NCBI RefSeq assembly: GCF_001997295.1
Contig: NZ_CP019605.1
Coordinates: forward strand, 3,158,891 to 3,222,890
Direction of reading: 5' to 3'
DNA length: 64,000 bases
DNA from: Tessaracoccus flavus
GTDB taxonomy: Bacteria > Actinomycetota > Actinomycetes > Propionibacteriales > Propionibacteriaceae
The position numbers and the translations under genes were made by a program. This document shows, piece after piece, positions 38,879 through 47,378 of this stretch (position 1 is its first letter; the number at the start of each line of letters is the position of its first letter). Under the pieces are notes generated by a model. That model was not told where the DNA came from. It ran no database searches and saw only the letters and a list, made by a program, of their open reading frames with translations.

Positions 38879-38914
38879 GGTCTTGGTTGTCTCCTTGATG
38901 AGATCGAACAATGG

Positions 38915-38953
38915 GATCCGGGCGCCCTGCCCGAAGGCAGCGGCGCCCGGATC
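38915..38953 (-). terminator. Long hairpin after the GH81 gene
   Basis: GATCCGGGCGCC plus CTGCC (38915-38931) pairs with GGCAG, one bulged C and GGCGCCCGGATC (38936-38953) around CGAA. This very stable stem lies 27 bp past the GH81 stop and probably ends the glucan operon. Confidence 0.8.
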
Positions 38954-38979
38954 AACTGGACTCACAAGGTCTGACGAGG

Positions 38980-40986
38980 CTATCGGTGGCCGAGGCGATG
39001 CAGCCAGGCGGTCAGGAACGTACGGCTGTTGCCGTTGTCGATCGGCACCGTGTCGACGAGTTCCAGGGCCTCCCGGCGCTGGTCCTCGCCGGCGAGTGCT
39101 GAGTACGCAAGCAACAGATCTCCGTAGTCCTGGGTGAAGTCCTTGCCGTCGAGGCCCTCCTCGAGATTGATGGCCACGCGCTCGGGGTCGTCGCCGAGGT
39201 AGAGCGACGACGGGGTGACCGGCAGCACCTGGATGGCCAGGCCCGCGGCGGGCTCGGGGGAGAACCATGTCGCGAAGTCGCGCTTGCCGCTGAAGTTCAG
39301 CGGGATGTAGTTGTGGTCGAATTCCTCGTAGACCGGATCGGTGAGGTCGTAGTTCGTCCAGTAGGCCAGTGCCGTGGCGATCTCGTTGGCCTGGAGCCAG
39401 GCAGCCTGGTCGGCCATGGCCTGATCCCCCGCGGCCTCGCCCCAAAGCCGCATGCCCACCCAGGCGTTGACCGCCTCGCTCGTGGACTCCTGGTTGTTGC
39501 CGTCGGCGAACGGTGAGGTGCCGGAGGCCCAGGAGTGCGCCGCGTAGGCGTCGTACGCACGCAACTGCGGGAACTGGTCCGTGGCCTCAGGGCTGGCGAT
39601 GTCCGCCACCAGGAGCGTCATCATCGGCTCCAGCTGCTCCACCAGTTCCGGGTCGTCCTGGCCGAACACGCCGGCCGCGTAGAGGAAGTACCCGTAGTGG
39701 AAGTGGTGGTCGTTGAACTCCTCGGAGCCGAACGACGGGGTCTGGCCGACGATGCCGCGGTTGGTCTCGTCATAGAAAAAGCAGCGGGCATCGCCCTCGT
39801 CTACGCAGCCGGCCGCCTCGGCCCAATCGAGGAGTTCGGCGGTGGCGCGCTCGTGGACAGTGTCAGCAAGGTCGTCGCGACCGATCTCGCGAGCGATGGT
39901 CCAGAGCTGGGCCTCGCGGGCGAGTGCCTTCCCGCCGAAGTAGGTGTCGGCCGGGTAGGGCTCGGCGTTGGCGACGTCCTGCTCCAGGGCTGCCTCCACG
40001 TCGGCCTTCTCGTCGTCGGTCAGGACGTCGAGCCCGAGGCTGGCGGGGGCCTCGCGGGTGGGGGCGGTCCAGCTGAGCTCACTCGTCTCGCACAACTGCA
40101 TCTCGCCGTAGACGCTCGGGTAGGTGCCGAGGTCACAGGTGCCCTCCTCCATGCCGTCCACCTGGTGGGGCATGGCGGCGATGGCCACCGGCTCGTCGCC
40201 GTACGAGATGGTTGTGGTGACGTCGTCGCCCGTCTCCCACGCGAGGGCGGTGGCGGTGATGGGTGTCCTGGCCAGCTCGACCACGCGCTCCGCGTCGCCG
40301 TCGCTGGGCAGTGCCGCCCAGGAGACGTGCTCGCCGGATGCCAGCGTCACCGCGGTGGGGGACACCTCGATCCCGTCGGCGACGGCGACGTAGTCGGTCT
40401 GGCCGTCGGACGTGGTCGGGAGGCCGTCGCGGTCCTCGAAGCTCTGCACCGTGGCGAGTTCCACGTCGCGATCTGCGCGGAAGGTGACCACTGGCGAACC
40501 CTGGGCGATGGTGACGCTGCCGATGGCGCCGTCGGCGTCGGATCCGGTCATCGTGACGCTCGCCGTGTCATAGGCGGTGACCTGCCACGACGTGGCACCG
40601 GGCACCTCTACCTGGACCGTGGGACGGTAGCCGCCGAAGATCGTCTTGCCGTCCGCGCGGACCTCTGGGACGCCGAAGCCGAAGCCGGATCCGCCCTCGC
40701 TGATGCCGAAGCTCAGCGGCATGGGGAATACCGGCAGCGGGTCCGGCCCGAACACCAGGCCGGAGAACCAGCGATTGGTGGGGGGCACGAGGCCCTCGGC
40801 CAGGCGGGTGGTCTGCAGGTCGACGCCAGGGCGGGCGGCTAGATCACCGAGCGCGCCGGTCACCGCAGCGGAGTCCACGGTGACGGCAGTTTGACCGGTG
40901 TCGGGAGTGGGGGTTGGATCGCCGGTCGTGCAGGCGGCCAGGAGGCCACCCGCCACCACGGCGGTCAGGAGTGGGGTGAGACGCAT
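38980..40986 (-). CDS. GH81 endo-1,3-beta-glucanase lipoprotein
   Basis: A 668-residue protein with lipoprotein signal LTAVVAGGLLAACTTGD. Family 81 landmarks are VPPTNRWFSGLVF and PMPLSFG early, and in the catalytic (alpha/alpha)6 domain YDETNRGIVGQTPSFGSEEF, NDHHFHYGYFLYAAG and GNNQESTSEAVNAWVGM (the catalytic Glu lies in this last motif in studied enzymes). It cleaves beta-1,3-glucan outside the membrane. Its ATG overlaps the stop of the adaptor gene by one base, so it is co-expressed with the synthase operon. Confidence 0.9.
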   Translation of the reverse strand: MRLTPLLTAVVAGGLLAACTTGDPTPTPDTGQTAVTVDSAAVTGALGDLAARPGVDLQTTRLAEGLVPPTNRWFSGLVFGPDPLPVFPMPLSFGISEGGSGFGFGVPEVRADGKTIFGGYRPTVQVEVPGATSWQVTAYDTASVTMTGSDADGAIGSVTIAQGSPVVTFRADRDVELATVQSFEDRDGLPTTSDGQTDYVAVADGIEVSPTAVTLASGEHVSWAALPSDGDAERVVELARTPITATALAWETGDDVTTTISYGDEPVAIAAMPHQVDGMEEGTCDLGTYPSVYGEMQLCETSELSWTAPTREAPASLGLDVLTDDEKADVEAALEQDVANAEPYPADTYFGGKALAREAQLWTIAREIGRDDLADTVHERATAELLDWAEAAGCVDEGDARCFFYDETNRGIVGQTPSFGSEEFNDHHFHYGYFLYAAGVFGQDDPELVEQLEPMMTLLVADIASPEATDQFPQLRAYDAYAAHSWASGTSPFADGNNQESTSEAVNAWVGMRLWGEAAGDQAMADQAAWLQANEIATALAYWTNYDLTDPVYEEFDHNYIPLNFSGKRDFATWFSPEPAAGLAIQVLPVTPSSLYLGDDPERVAINLEEGLDGKDFTQDYGDLLLAYSALAGEDQRREALELVDTVPIDNGNSRTFLTAWLHRLGHR

Positions 40987-41723
40987 CAGCGCAGTCCGAT
41001 CTTGAGGAGGAAGTCCTTGAGCGCCTGGCTGGGGCCAGCCAGCACGCCGTCGTCACGAAGCGACATCACGGCGTGGACCGGGGTGCCGCGGCGGGTCAGC
41101 AGCTCCACCTCCGGATCCTGAAGGCTCTCGCTCTGGACGGTGACGGTGGTGACGGTGCTGGAGCCCTCGCGGCGCACGTCGACGCCGGCCACCTCGCCGT
41201 CGGCACGAGAGCCGTCGGGAAGGTGGATGGTCACGTTGGCACCGGGCTCGATGCGGCCGTAGTCGAACGGGTTCAGCTCGAACAGTGCGCGCACCGCCTT
41301 GTTGCCCTGCGACACCACTGAGGCGAGACGGTCGCCGTTGTTGAGGAAGGTGCCCTCGAAGCCGACGAAGTCCGTGAGGTAGCCGTCGCTGACGGCGTGG
41401 TAAGTGACGGTGCCTGCGTCGGTGTCGAGGGTGAAGGCGGGGGTGCTGGCAGGGGTCACCCCGCGGGCGACCGCCTCCTGTAGCGCTGGGCTGTTGACGA
41501 CGAACAGGTCCTGTCCGGCCTTCACCTCGTCGCCGGGATTGACCAGCTGTTCGACGACGACCCCGCCGTAGGAGGATGCGATGGCCGAGGTCGGCGCCTC
41601 GACGCTGGCCTCGATGCTGGCCACCTGGTTCTGGCGATAGTTGAACAGGAGGGTGAGGGCGGCCACGATGACCACCACGACGAGGATGCCGAGAAGCAGT
41701 TTGAGGCGTGCGATCCAACTCAT
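40986..41723 (-). CDS. Membrane-fusion (HlyD/Alg44-like) adaptor of the glucan operon
   Basis: A 245-residue protein with one N-terminal membrane anchor (LKLLLGILVVVVIVAALTLL) and a barrel-sandwich (biotinyl-lipoyl-like) half domain GGVVVEQLVNPGDEVKAGQD, followed by a second beta domain (RIEPGANVTIHLPDGS). Such adaptors accompany polysaccharide synthases. It begins 5 bp after the GT2 stop and is coupled to GH81. It probably helps the nascent glucan leave the cell. Confidence 0.78.
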   Translation of the reverse strand: MSWIARLKLLLGILVVVVIVAALTLLFNYRQNQVASIEASVEAPTSAIASSYGGVVVEQLVNPGDEVKAGQDLFVVNSPALQEAVARGVTPASTPAFTLDTDAGTVTYHAVSDGYLTDFVGFEGTFLNNGDRLASVVSQGNKAVRALFELNPFDYGRIEPGANVTIHLPDGSRADGEVAGVDVRREGSSTVTTVTVQSESLQDPEVELLTRRGTPVHAVMSLRDDGVLAGPSQALKDFLLKIGLR

Positions 41724-41728
41724 TGGTG

Positions 41729-43567
41729 TCAGTCCTTCGTGGGCAGGGCCGCGCGAGTGGGGGCGGCGGGTTCGTTCAGGCTTTCGATGAGCTCGACGCG
41801 CGCCAATGCGGCCTCGCGGATGGTGGTGGCGTCGAGGGGCTCCTCGGTGAGGAGGGTGTCGGAGGGGTCGTCGTGGGTGAGCTCATCGGGGGAGAGCTTC
41901 CCGGCTGCCACGAGTCGGCGACGATGGTCCTCCTGCAGGGCGACCGCGATGAAGGCGCCCAGGGAGATGGTGTTGATGGCGCACCAGACCGTGGCGATCG
42001 TGAGCGTGTCCATGAGGGAGTCGCGCCAGATCGAGACGGCGGTGGCCAACAGCAGGAACACGAAGCAGTAGACCTGGACGCGGATGAAGTTGAACGCCGA
42101 GGCGCCGCCCTTCGTCGCGCCGGTGACGGACCAGCGGGTCTCTACCTTCAACAGGGCGTTGAAGAACGCCTTGATGTAGATGGGGAACGAGTTGACCGAC
42201 AGGAGGAGGACCTCCCAGCGGAAGGTGCCCGCGATCACGGCAGCGAGCAGGATCTGCAGCACGTAGAAGCCTGAGTAGAACAGCAGCCACTGCCACCAGT
42301 CGACGTTCATGGTGACCGGCCGGAGGTCGAAGAAGATCTCCAGGGCGGGCACGAACATCAGCAGGCCCGGGGCGATGCCGGTCAGGTAGTGCGTCGCGGT
42401 GACGAAGTACATCAGGCGCTGGTCGAGCGTCAGGCGACGGCGGCGGCTGAACGGGTTGTGCGTGAAAAGAATCTCGAAGCCACCGGTCGCCCAGCGCAGC
42501 TGCTGCTTGCTGTAGGCCTCGATGGTGTCGGGGGTGTCTCCCACGGCGAGCGTGGAGGGGAGGAAGACGCTGCGCCAGCCGCGCTCGTGCAGGAGCAGAG
42601 AGGTCCAGACGTCCTCGGAGTTCGACTGTGTGTACATTCCGCCCAGGTCGTCGATCGCGGCGCGGCGGAAGAGCACGTTGGTGCCCACGCAGAAGGCGGC
42701 GTTGAACTCGTTTCTGCCGGGCTGGACGAAGCGGTAGAACATGGTCTGCATGTAGCCGGCGCCGCGGGAGATGATGTTGCGCAGGTTGCCGTAGACCTGG
42801 GGGGTCTGCACGAAGGCGACGTTGGGGTCCACCATGAACGGCATGGTCTCCTCGAGGAACTCCGGCTTGGCAACGAAGTCGGCGTCGAGGATGACGAAGT
42901 ACGGGGACTTGGCGACGGTGAGCGCGTTGTTGACGTTTCCGGCCTTCGCGCCGGAGCTGCCGAGCCGGCGGATGTAATAGCAGCCGAGCTCGGTGGCGAG
43001 CGCTTTGACCTCGTCGGAATCGCCGTCGTCCAGCAGGTAGGTGTCATGGCGGCCCTTGACCGCGATGGCGGCCTTCGCCGTGCGTCGGATCGTCTCGATC
43101 GGCTCGCCGTAGACGGTGATGAGGACGTCGACGTCGACCGGGTCGCCATTGATGAACAGCGGCCACTGCGATGGATCGCTCGACACGCCGAGACGCTCAT
43201 TGGTGCGGGGGTTGTAAAGCTGCGCCTGCGCTTGGCTGACCTCGAAGGACGGCTCGCGGCCGTAGCCGGACAGCATGGTCCAGAGCGACATGATGGCGTG
43301 GAAGACGAGGATGGCCTCGGCCACGATCACGATCGACCAAGGGATGATGTCGCCGCGGATGGACGGGTTGAGCAGGAAGCCTGCGTAGGCGATCACGCCG
43401 ATAGTGGCCGCGAGTGCGACGAGGAGCAGCGTGGGCGAGTAGCGATTCTGAACCGCCGCCCGCCGGTCGTCGGGGGCCAGGTGGTCGACTGGCGCCAGAT
43501 CGTTGAAAGCCGTCACCTCGGACAGGTCGCTGGATTTTCGAAGTTTGGCTCGGTTGGACTGTGGCAC
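41729..43567 (-). CDS. GT2 processive beta-glycan synthase (cellulose/curdlan synthase-like)
   Basis: A 612-residue membrane glycosyltransferase from GTG 43567, which has TCTGGAG upstream; a longer GTG start at 43591 lacks a site. Two N-terminal helices are followed by the GT-A domain with LLDDGDSDE (about residue 180), VILDADFVAKP (about 227), NSEDVWTSL and QQLRWATGG (Q-x-x-R-W, about 355). Five C-terminal helices follow. There is no PilZ domain. The partner GH81 suggests a beta-1,3-glucan product, as for curdlan synthase, but cellulose or a mixed-link glucan remains possible. Confidence 0.85.
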   Translation of the reverse strand: MPQSNRAKLRKSSDLSEVTAFNDLAPVDHLAPDDRRAAVQNRYSPTLLLVALAATIGVIAYAGFLLNPSIRGDIIPWSIVIVAEAILVFHAIMSLWTMLSGYGREPSFEVSQAQAQLYNPRTNERLGVSSDPSQWPLFINGDPVDVDVLITVYGEPIETIRRTAKAAIAVKGRHDTYLLDDGDSDEVKALATELGCYYIRRLGSSGAKAGNVNNALTVAKSPYFVILDADFVAKPEFLEETMPFMVDPNVAFVQTPQVYGNLRNIISRGAGYMQTMFYRFVQPGRNEFNAAFCVGTNVLFRRAAIDDLGGMYTQSNSEDVWTSLLLHERGWRSVFLPSTLAVGDTPDTIEAYSKQQLRWATGGFEILFTHNPFSRRRRLTLDQRLMYFVTATHYLTGIAPGLLMFVPALEIFFDLRPVTMNVDWWQWLLFYSGFYVLQILLAAVIAGTFRWEVLLLSVNSFPIYIKAFFNALLKVETRWSVTGATKGGASAFNFIRVQVYCFVFLLLATAVSIWRDSLMDTLTIATVWCAINTISLGAFIAVALQEDHRRRLVAAGKLSPDELTHDDPSDTLLTEEPLDATTIREAALARVELIESLNEPAAPTRAALPTKD

Positions 43568-43591
43568 GGGGTGACTCCAGAGGGGTATCAC

Positions 43592-43634
43592 GGGAAAGAA
43601 AAAAAGGCAGACCCCTAGGGAGGGGGCTGCCGAC
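43592..43634 (-). terminator. Intrinsic terminator in the leader of the GT2 operon
   Basis: On the minus strand GGCAG-CCCC pairs with GGGG-T-CTGCC around CTCCCTA, followed directly by TTTTTTTCTTT (about 43601-43634). It lies about 34 bases before the GT2 start, leaving no room for a promoter between it and the gene. GT2 expression therefore probably needs read-through or antitermination. Confidence 0.85.
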
Positions 43635-43794
43635 GATGGCTGTCACTGATGCATTCCCAACGCTACGGCATGAGAGTCCCCTGGCGAAATTCGAGCACTG
43701 CCACCGGGCCTTGCTTCCAGACGGACGCAAACGCCCGCGCCTCGTCATTGCGCCCGGAATGCGCCAGTTGCTGCCTGAGTGGGAGCCGCTCGGG
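43635..43794 (-). other. Leader region before the GT2 operon, possible RNA switch
   Basis: About 160 bases between the prfC stop and the terminator without a supported gene. I compared it by eye with GEMM, ydaO, cobalamin, TPP and SAM riboswitch cores and found no convincing match. It contains GGGGACT, which could pair with the terminator's CCCC arm as an anti-terminator. Its role is unresolved. Confidence 0.4.
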
Positions 43795-45393
43795 TCAGAC
43801 GTCGGGGGACTGGGCGACGATCGGCTCCAGCACGATGTCGGGGTGGTGGTGGCGGAGCCCTCGGACCTGCCACTTGTCGGTGAGCAGCGCCAGGAGGGCG
43901 CCGTCGTCGCGGCGGACCACCTCGGCGCCGATGCGCTGGTCCACCCGCTGGGCGTCCTCTTCCCTTGTCTGCATGGCCAGCGTGTAGGGCAGTTGTTCGG
44001 TGTGCACGGGCGCGTTGAACTCGTGCTCCATGCGGTGGACGGCCACCTCGAACTGCATCGGGCCGACCGCCCCCATCACCGGTGCCTGCTGGCCGCGGAG
44101 CTCGGAGTAGAGCACCTGGACGACGCCCTCCTGGTTGAGCTGGGTCATGCCGCGCTGGAACTGCTTGTGGCGGCCGATGTCCACGGGCCGGACGACGCGG
44201 AAGTGCTCCGGCGCGAACGGCGGAATGCGGGGGAACCGCACGGGCGTGCCGCTGTACAGAGTGTCCCCCGCCCGCAGACCGCCCGCGTTCACGAGCCCGA
44301 TAATGTCGCCCGGGTAGGCGATCTCGACGGTCTCGCGGTCCCGGCCGAAGACGCTGTGGGCGTACTTCGTCGCGAACGAGCGCCCGGTTGCCTCGTGCGT
44401 CACGACGTCGCCGCGGTGGAAGACGCCTGAACACACGCGGGCGAAGGCGAGGCGGTCGCGGTGGGACCGATCCATGCCCGCCTGCACCTTGAACACGTGG
44501 GCGCTGAAGTCGCTCTCGACGGGGCGAGGCTGCCCCGCGGCGTCGAGGCGCGGACCGGCGGACGGGGCGATGTCGACGACGGTGTCGAGCAGGTGGCCGA
44601 CGCCGAAGTTGAGCGCCGCCGCCGTGAACAGAACCGGCGTGGTCTCCTGGTCCTCGAACGAGCGTTGGTCGTGCACGTAGCCGTCGGACTCGAGCAGGGA
44701 CACCTCCTCCAGCGCGTTCGTCCAGTCGTCGCCGACCTCGGCCGAGGCCTCCTCGGCGCTGAGGCGGTCGGTGGCCGCAAGCGTGCTACCGCCGGGGGTC
44801 CGGGTGAACCGCACGAAGTCTCCGCTCGCGCAGTCGACGACGCCGTGGAAGTGGCCGGCGATGCCGACCGGCCACGTGAGCGGGGTGGGCCTGAGGCCGG
44901 TGCGCGACTCGATCTCGTCCAGCAGCTCGAGGGGCTCGAGTCCCGGCCGGTCCCACTTGTTGATGACGGTGATGATGGGGATGCGCCGGGCGCGGCAGAC
45001 CTCGAACAGCTTCATCGTCTGGGCTTCCATGCCCTTGGCCGCGTCAAGCAGCATGATGGCGCTGTCGACGGCAGTGAGGACCCGGTAGGTGTCCTCGGAG
45101 AAGTCGGCGTGCCCGGGGGTGTCGACGAGGTTCAGGACGACGTCGCGGTGGTGGAACTGCAGCGCGGAGGAGCTGATGGAGATGCCGCGGTCCTTCTCCA
45201 TATCCATCCAGTCGGAGACTGTTGCGCGACGCCCTGCTTTGCCGTGCGTGGCGCCCGCCTCCGCGATGATGCGGGCGTGGAGGAGCAGCGCCTCGGTGAG
45301 CGTCGATTTGCCCGCGTCCGGATGGCTGATGACCGCGAACGTCCGGCGACGACGCGCTTCACTCTTGACCTCGACATCCTGCAGCACGGGCAC
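43795..45393 (-). CDS. prfC: Peptide chain release factor 3
   Basis: A 532-residue translational GTPase: G1 SHPDAGKSTLTE, G2 region near RRATVSDWM, G3 DTPGHADFSEDTYR, G4 NKWDRPGLEPLE. It has the RF3-type C-terminal domain ending in the AQSPDV tail. It recycles RF1/RF2 from the ribosome after termination. It is divergent from a MerR gene with a dyad between the two. Confidence 0.95.
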   Translation of the reverse strand: MPVLQDVEVKSEARRRRTFAVISHPDAGKSTLTEALLLHARIIAEAGATHGKAGRRATVSDWMDMEKDRGISISSSALQFHHRDVVLNLVDTPGHADFSEDTYRVLTAVDSAIMLLDAAKGMEAQTMKLFEVCRARRIPIITVINKWDRPGLEPLELLDEIESRTGLRPTPLTWPVGIAGHFHGVVDCASGDFVRFTRTPGGSTLAATDRLSAEEASAEVGDDWTNALEEVSLLESDGYVHDQRSFEDQETTPVLFTAAALNFGVGHLLDTVVDIAPSAGPRLDAAGQPRPVESDFSAHVFKVQAGMDRSHRDRLAFARVCSGVFHRGDVVTHEATGRSFATKYAHSVFGRDRETVEIAYPGDIIGLVNAGGLRAGDTLYSGTPVRFPRIPPFAPEHFRVVRPVDIGRHKQFQRGMTQLNQEGVVQVLYSELRGQQAPVMGAVGPMQFEVAVHRMEHEFNAPVHTEQLPYTLAMQTREEDAQRVDQRIGAEVVRRDDGALLALLTDKWQVRGLRHHHPDIVLEPIVAQSPDV

Positions 45394-45398
45394 AGCTT

Positions 45399-45419
45399 AC
45401 CCTCCAGTAACCGGAGGGT
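45399..45419 (+). promoter_or_regulatory. MerR-type operator dyad
   Basis: ACCCTCC-AGTAACC-GGAGGGT is a perfect 7-bp dyad with a 7-bp centre, the classic layout of MerR-family sites. It sits in the 66-bp gap between prfC and the MerR gene, 41 bp before the latter, so autoregulation is likely. Confidence 0.75.
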
Positions 45420-45459
45420 CTTTCGTGCCTTTCCCGGTCCTGTCGGGCAGACTGGCCGG

Positions 45460-45837
45460 ATGAATGAACCGACCCTCCAGATCGGCGCCGTGGCGGAGCA
45501 GACTGGGCTGTCGGTGCGGACGCTCAGGCACTACGAGGATGTCGGCCTCGTCAGGCCGTCGGCCCGATCCGCTGGAGGGTTTCGTCTCTACACGGCCGAC
45601 GACGTCGCCCGCCTCCTTCTGATCCGCCGGATGAAGCCGTTGGGCTTCACGCTCGAGGAGATGGGTCGACTGCTCGCCACGGCGAACGCCCATCTGACGG
45701 AGCCGACCGAGCAGACGGCGGCTGAGCTCAACGCCTACGTGCAGGAGGCATCCGCCCGCCGGGATGAACTGCTTCGTCAGGTAGCGCTGGCCGACGAGTA
45801 TCTTGCGCAGTTGCAGGCTCTCGGCGTCGGCGAGTAG
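45460..45837 (+). CDS. MerR-family transcriptional regulator
   Basis: A 125-residue MerR protein from ATG 45460. The winged helix-turn-helix is LQIGAVAEQTGLSVRTLRHY; YTADDVARLLLIRRMKPLGF and a coiled-coil dimerisation helix (about residues 78-120) follow. There are no Cys residues in the sensor region, so it is not a metal sensor of the classical type. The ligand is unknown. A longer open frame upstream passes through prfC antisense. Confidence 0.9.
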   Translation: MNEPTLQIGAVAEQTGLSVRTLRHYEDVGLVRPSARSAGGFRLYTADDVARLLLIRRMKPLGFTLEEMGRLLATANAHLTEPTEQTAAELNAYVQEASARRDELLRQVALADEYLAQLQALGVGE

Positions 45838-45923
45838 ACGCAATCCTGTCAGGTGGAGGGGAGCCAGCCCGTCGCCACCAATGATCAAGATTTGCGGTCA
45901 CATGTTGCCCGGATCGACGCCGA

Positions 45924-46970
45924 TCAGCGCTGCCACGGCTCGTTGGTCAACGAGACCGCAATGTCGTACGCGCCGCCCGATACCGAGCCCCACCCCGACG
46001 TCGCCACGGTCTGCCCGTCCCCCGCGACGAGGTTGTAGACCCGCGTGTCCTGAGGGGTGCCGGTGACGCAGCTCGACCCCACGGAGAGTGTTGCGGCAGA
46101 CCGGGAATGGACCACGTGATCGACGAGGGACAGCTCCGTGACCACCCGCACCGACGTCTCGCCCCCCGCGCAGAGCTCGTGGGTATACGTGTCGGTGGGA
46201 CGCAGTGAGGTGAGCACGATGTCGGGCTCGATGAAGATCAACTTCTTGGTCTTGTCGGAAGCGACGAGGTTGTAGTCGATGACATTGAGGTCCACACGTA
46301 GCGACACGGCCCGCCGCACCTCGTCGGCATCGGCGGAAGGCGGGTGCCCTGAGGCGTCGGCGGTGGGGGTTGCGCCTGCCGGCGGGAAGCCCTCAGGCGC
46401 CAGGATGCTCGGGAACACGGGTATGGGCTGGAGCGGGACGAGCACCGTCCCGGTCTCGGTGACGTCCGCCACCGTGACGATCTCCGAGGTGAGGACCGTC
46501 CCGAACTGCCTGCCGTCCGGCGCCCGCAGCTGCCATGCCCCTCGGTAGCTCCCGGGCTCGCCCGGCGTCGTCACGCTCACGGTGATGTCGGCAGTTCCGC
46601 CGGGCACGATCGGGCGAGCCGTCGGGGCGGGCCCGGCGGACGTGAGGTCGCCGTCGAGGTGGATGAGCTCCGTGCCCTCCGGCCAGCTGCCGCAGCCGGT
46701 GTTGACCAGGCGCCAACTCTTCTCGAAGGTGGTGCCGGATGGCAGCTGAGTGCCGTCGGGTGTGCTGAGATGCCCGGCCAGGGCCGCGTCCGGCGCGCAG
46801 TCGGCCTCGTCAGGTGTCGCGGCAGCGGAGCTCTCGGCGGCGGGTGTGGATCCGGCGGCTCTCGTTGGCTGGGGCGGGGCCGTCGGGCTGGTGCCATCCA
46901 GCGTGAAGGAGGCGCTGCACCCGGTGGCGAAGGCGCACAGAGTAAGGACGGCAACCCAGCGTCGTGTCAT
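45924..46970 (-). CDS. Lipoprotein with NBR1-like Ig domain
   Basis: A 348-residue protein with signal peptide WVAVLTLCAFATGC (lipobox) and a Pro/Thr/Ala linker. An NBR1-central ('next to BRCA1') Ig-like domain follows at about residues 68-165 (FEKSWRLVNTGCGSWPEGTE, then GSYRGAWQLRAPDGRQFG). The C-terminal beta-rich half has one likely disulfide. Bacterial NBR1-domain proteins are surface-exposed and of unknown role. It is convergent with the MerR gene. Confidence 0.75.
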   Translation of the reverse strand: MTRRWVAVLTLCAFATGCSASFTLDGTSPTAPPQPTRAAGSTPAAESSAAATPDEADCAPDAALAGHLSTPDGTQLPSGTTFEKSWRLVNTGCGSWPEGTELIHLDGDLTSAGPAPTARPIVPGGTADITVSVTTPGEPGSYRGAWQLRAPDGRQFGTVLTSEIVTVADVTETGTVLVPLQPIPVFPSILAPEGFPPAGATPTADASGHPPSADADEVRRAVSLRVDLNVIDYNLVASDKTKKLIFIEPDIVLTSLRPTDTYTHELCAGGETSVRVVTELSLVDHVVHSRSAATLSVGSSCVTGTPQDTRVYNLVAGDGQTVATSGWGSVSGGAYDIAVSLTNEPWQR

Positions 46971-47275
46971 CAGAGCACCCCCGTGATCGGTTTCGGTCAG
47001 CTTATCCCGGCGAATCAGCGGCTGTGAGCGGATGCCGGACCCCGGCTCCGCATTCGCAGGACGCCCAGAGGATCAGCTCCGGCCGAAACGCCTAGCCCGC
47101 TCCTTCCGGGTGGAGCGGCTGACGGACTGCCGCCTTGGCCATCGCCGTGATGGGCACCCCGGCCGTCGTCAACGGTGGGGCGGTGAACCCCGCCGCGAGT
47201 GAGCCGTCGAAGGAGGTGATCGCGAGGGGCGTTCCTGTCGCGGTGAGGAACGCTCCTCGGCGGACTGAGGAGCAA
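46971..47275. other. Gap upstream of hsp20 and the NBR1 lipoprotein
   Basis: About 300 bp. An 85-codon minus frame (47349-47092) with RRGAFLTATGTPLAITSFDG looks vaguely like a secreted-protein opening but has no clear start site or homologue. I see no supportable gene here. Confidence 0.4.
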
Positions 47276-47318
47276 GTTGAGCGGGGTGGGCTCAACCCTG
47301 GAATAGATCCGGTATTAT
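47276..47318 (+). promoter_or_regulatory. HAIR-like HspR operator and promoter of hsp20
   Basis: GTTGAGC-GGGGTGG-GCTCAAC (47276-47296) is a perfect 7-bp dyad with a 7-bp spacer, matching the HAIR consensus CTTGAGT-N7-ACTCAAG. A -10-like TATTAT (47313-47318) lies 17 bp from a -35 position inside the dyad, so bound HspR would block the promoter. Confidence 0.8.
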
Positions 47319-47378
47319 GGGTGTTACACACGGTAAAACCGGCCCTCATCGGGCCCCGTCAATCACTGAGGAGGAGCA

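Noticed and set aside
38765..38974. Small plus-strand frame after the thioredoxin-like gene
   Set aside because: It is antisense to the xylA 5' copy and includes a terminator hairpin.
43635..43794. c-di-GMP, cobalamin or hammerhead RNA in the glucan operon leader
   Set aside because: Short motif resemblances (GCAAGGCC, CTGATG...CGAAA) do not come with the required stems.
47092..47349. 85-codon minus-strand frame upstream of hsp20
   Set aside because: No ribosome site or family; crosses the HAIR operator region.
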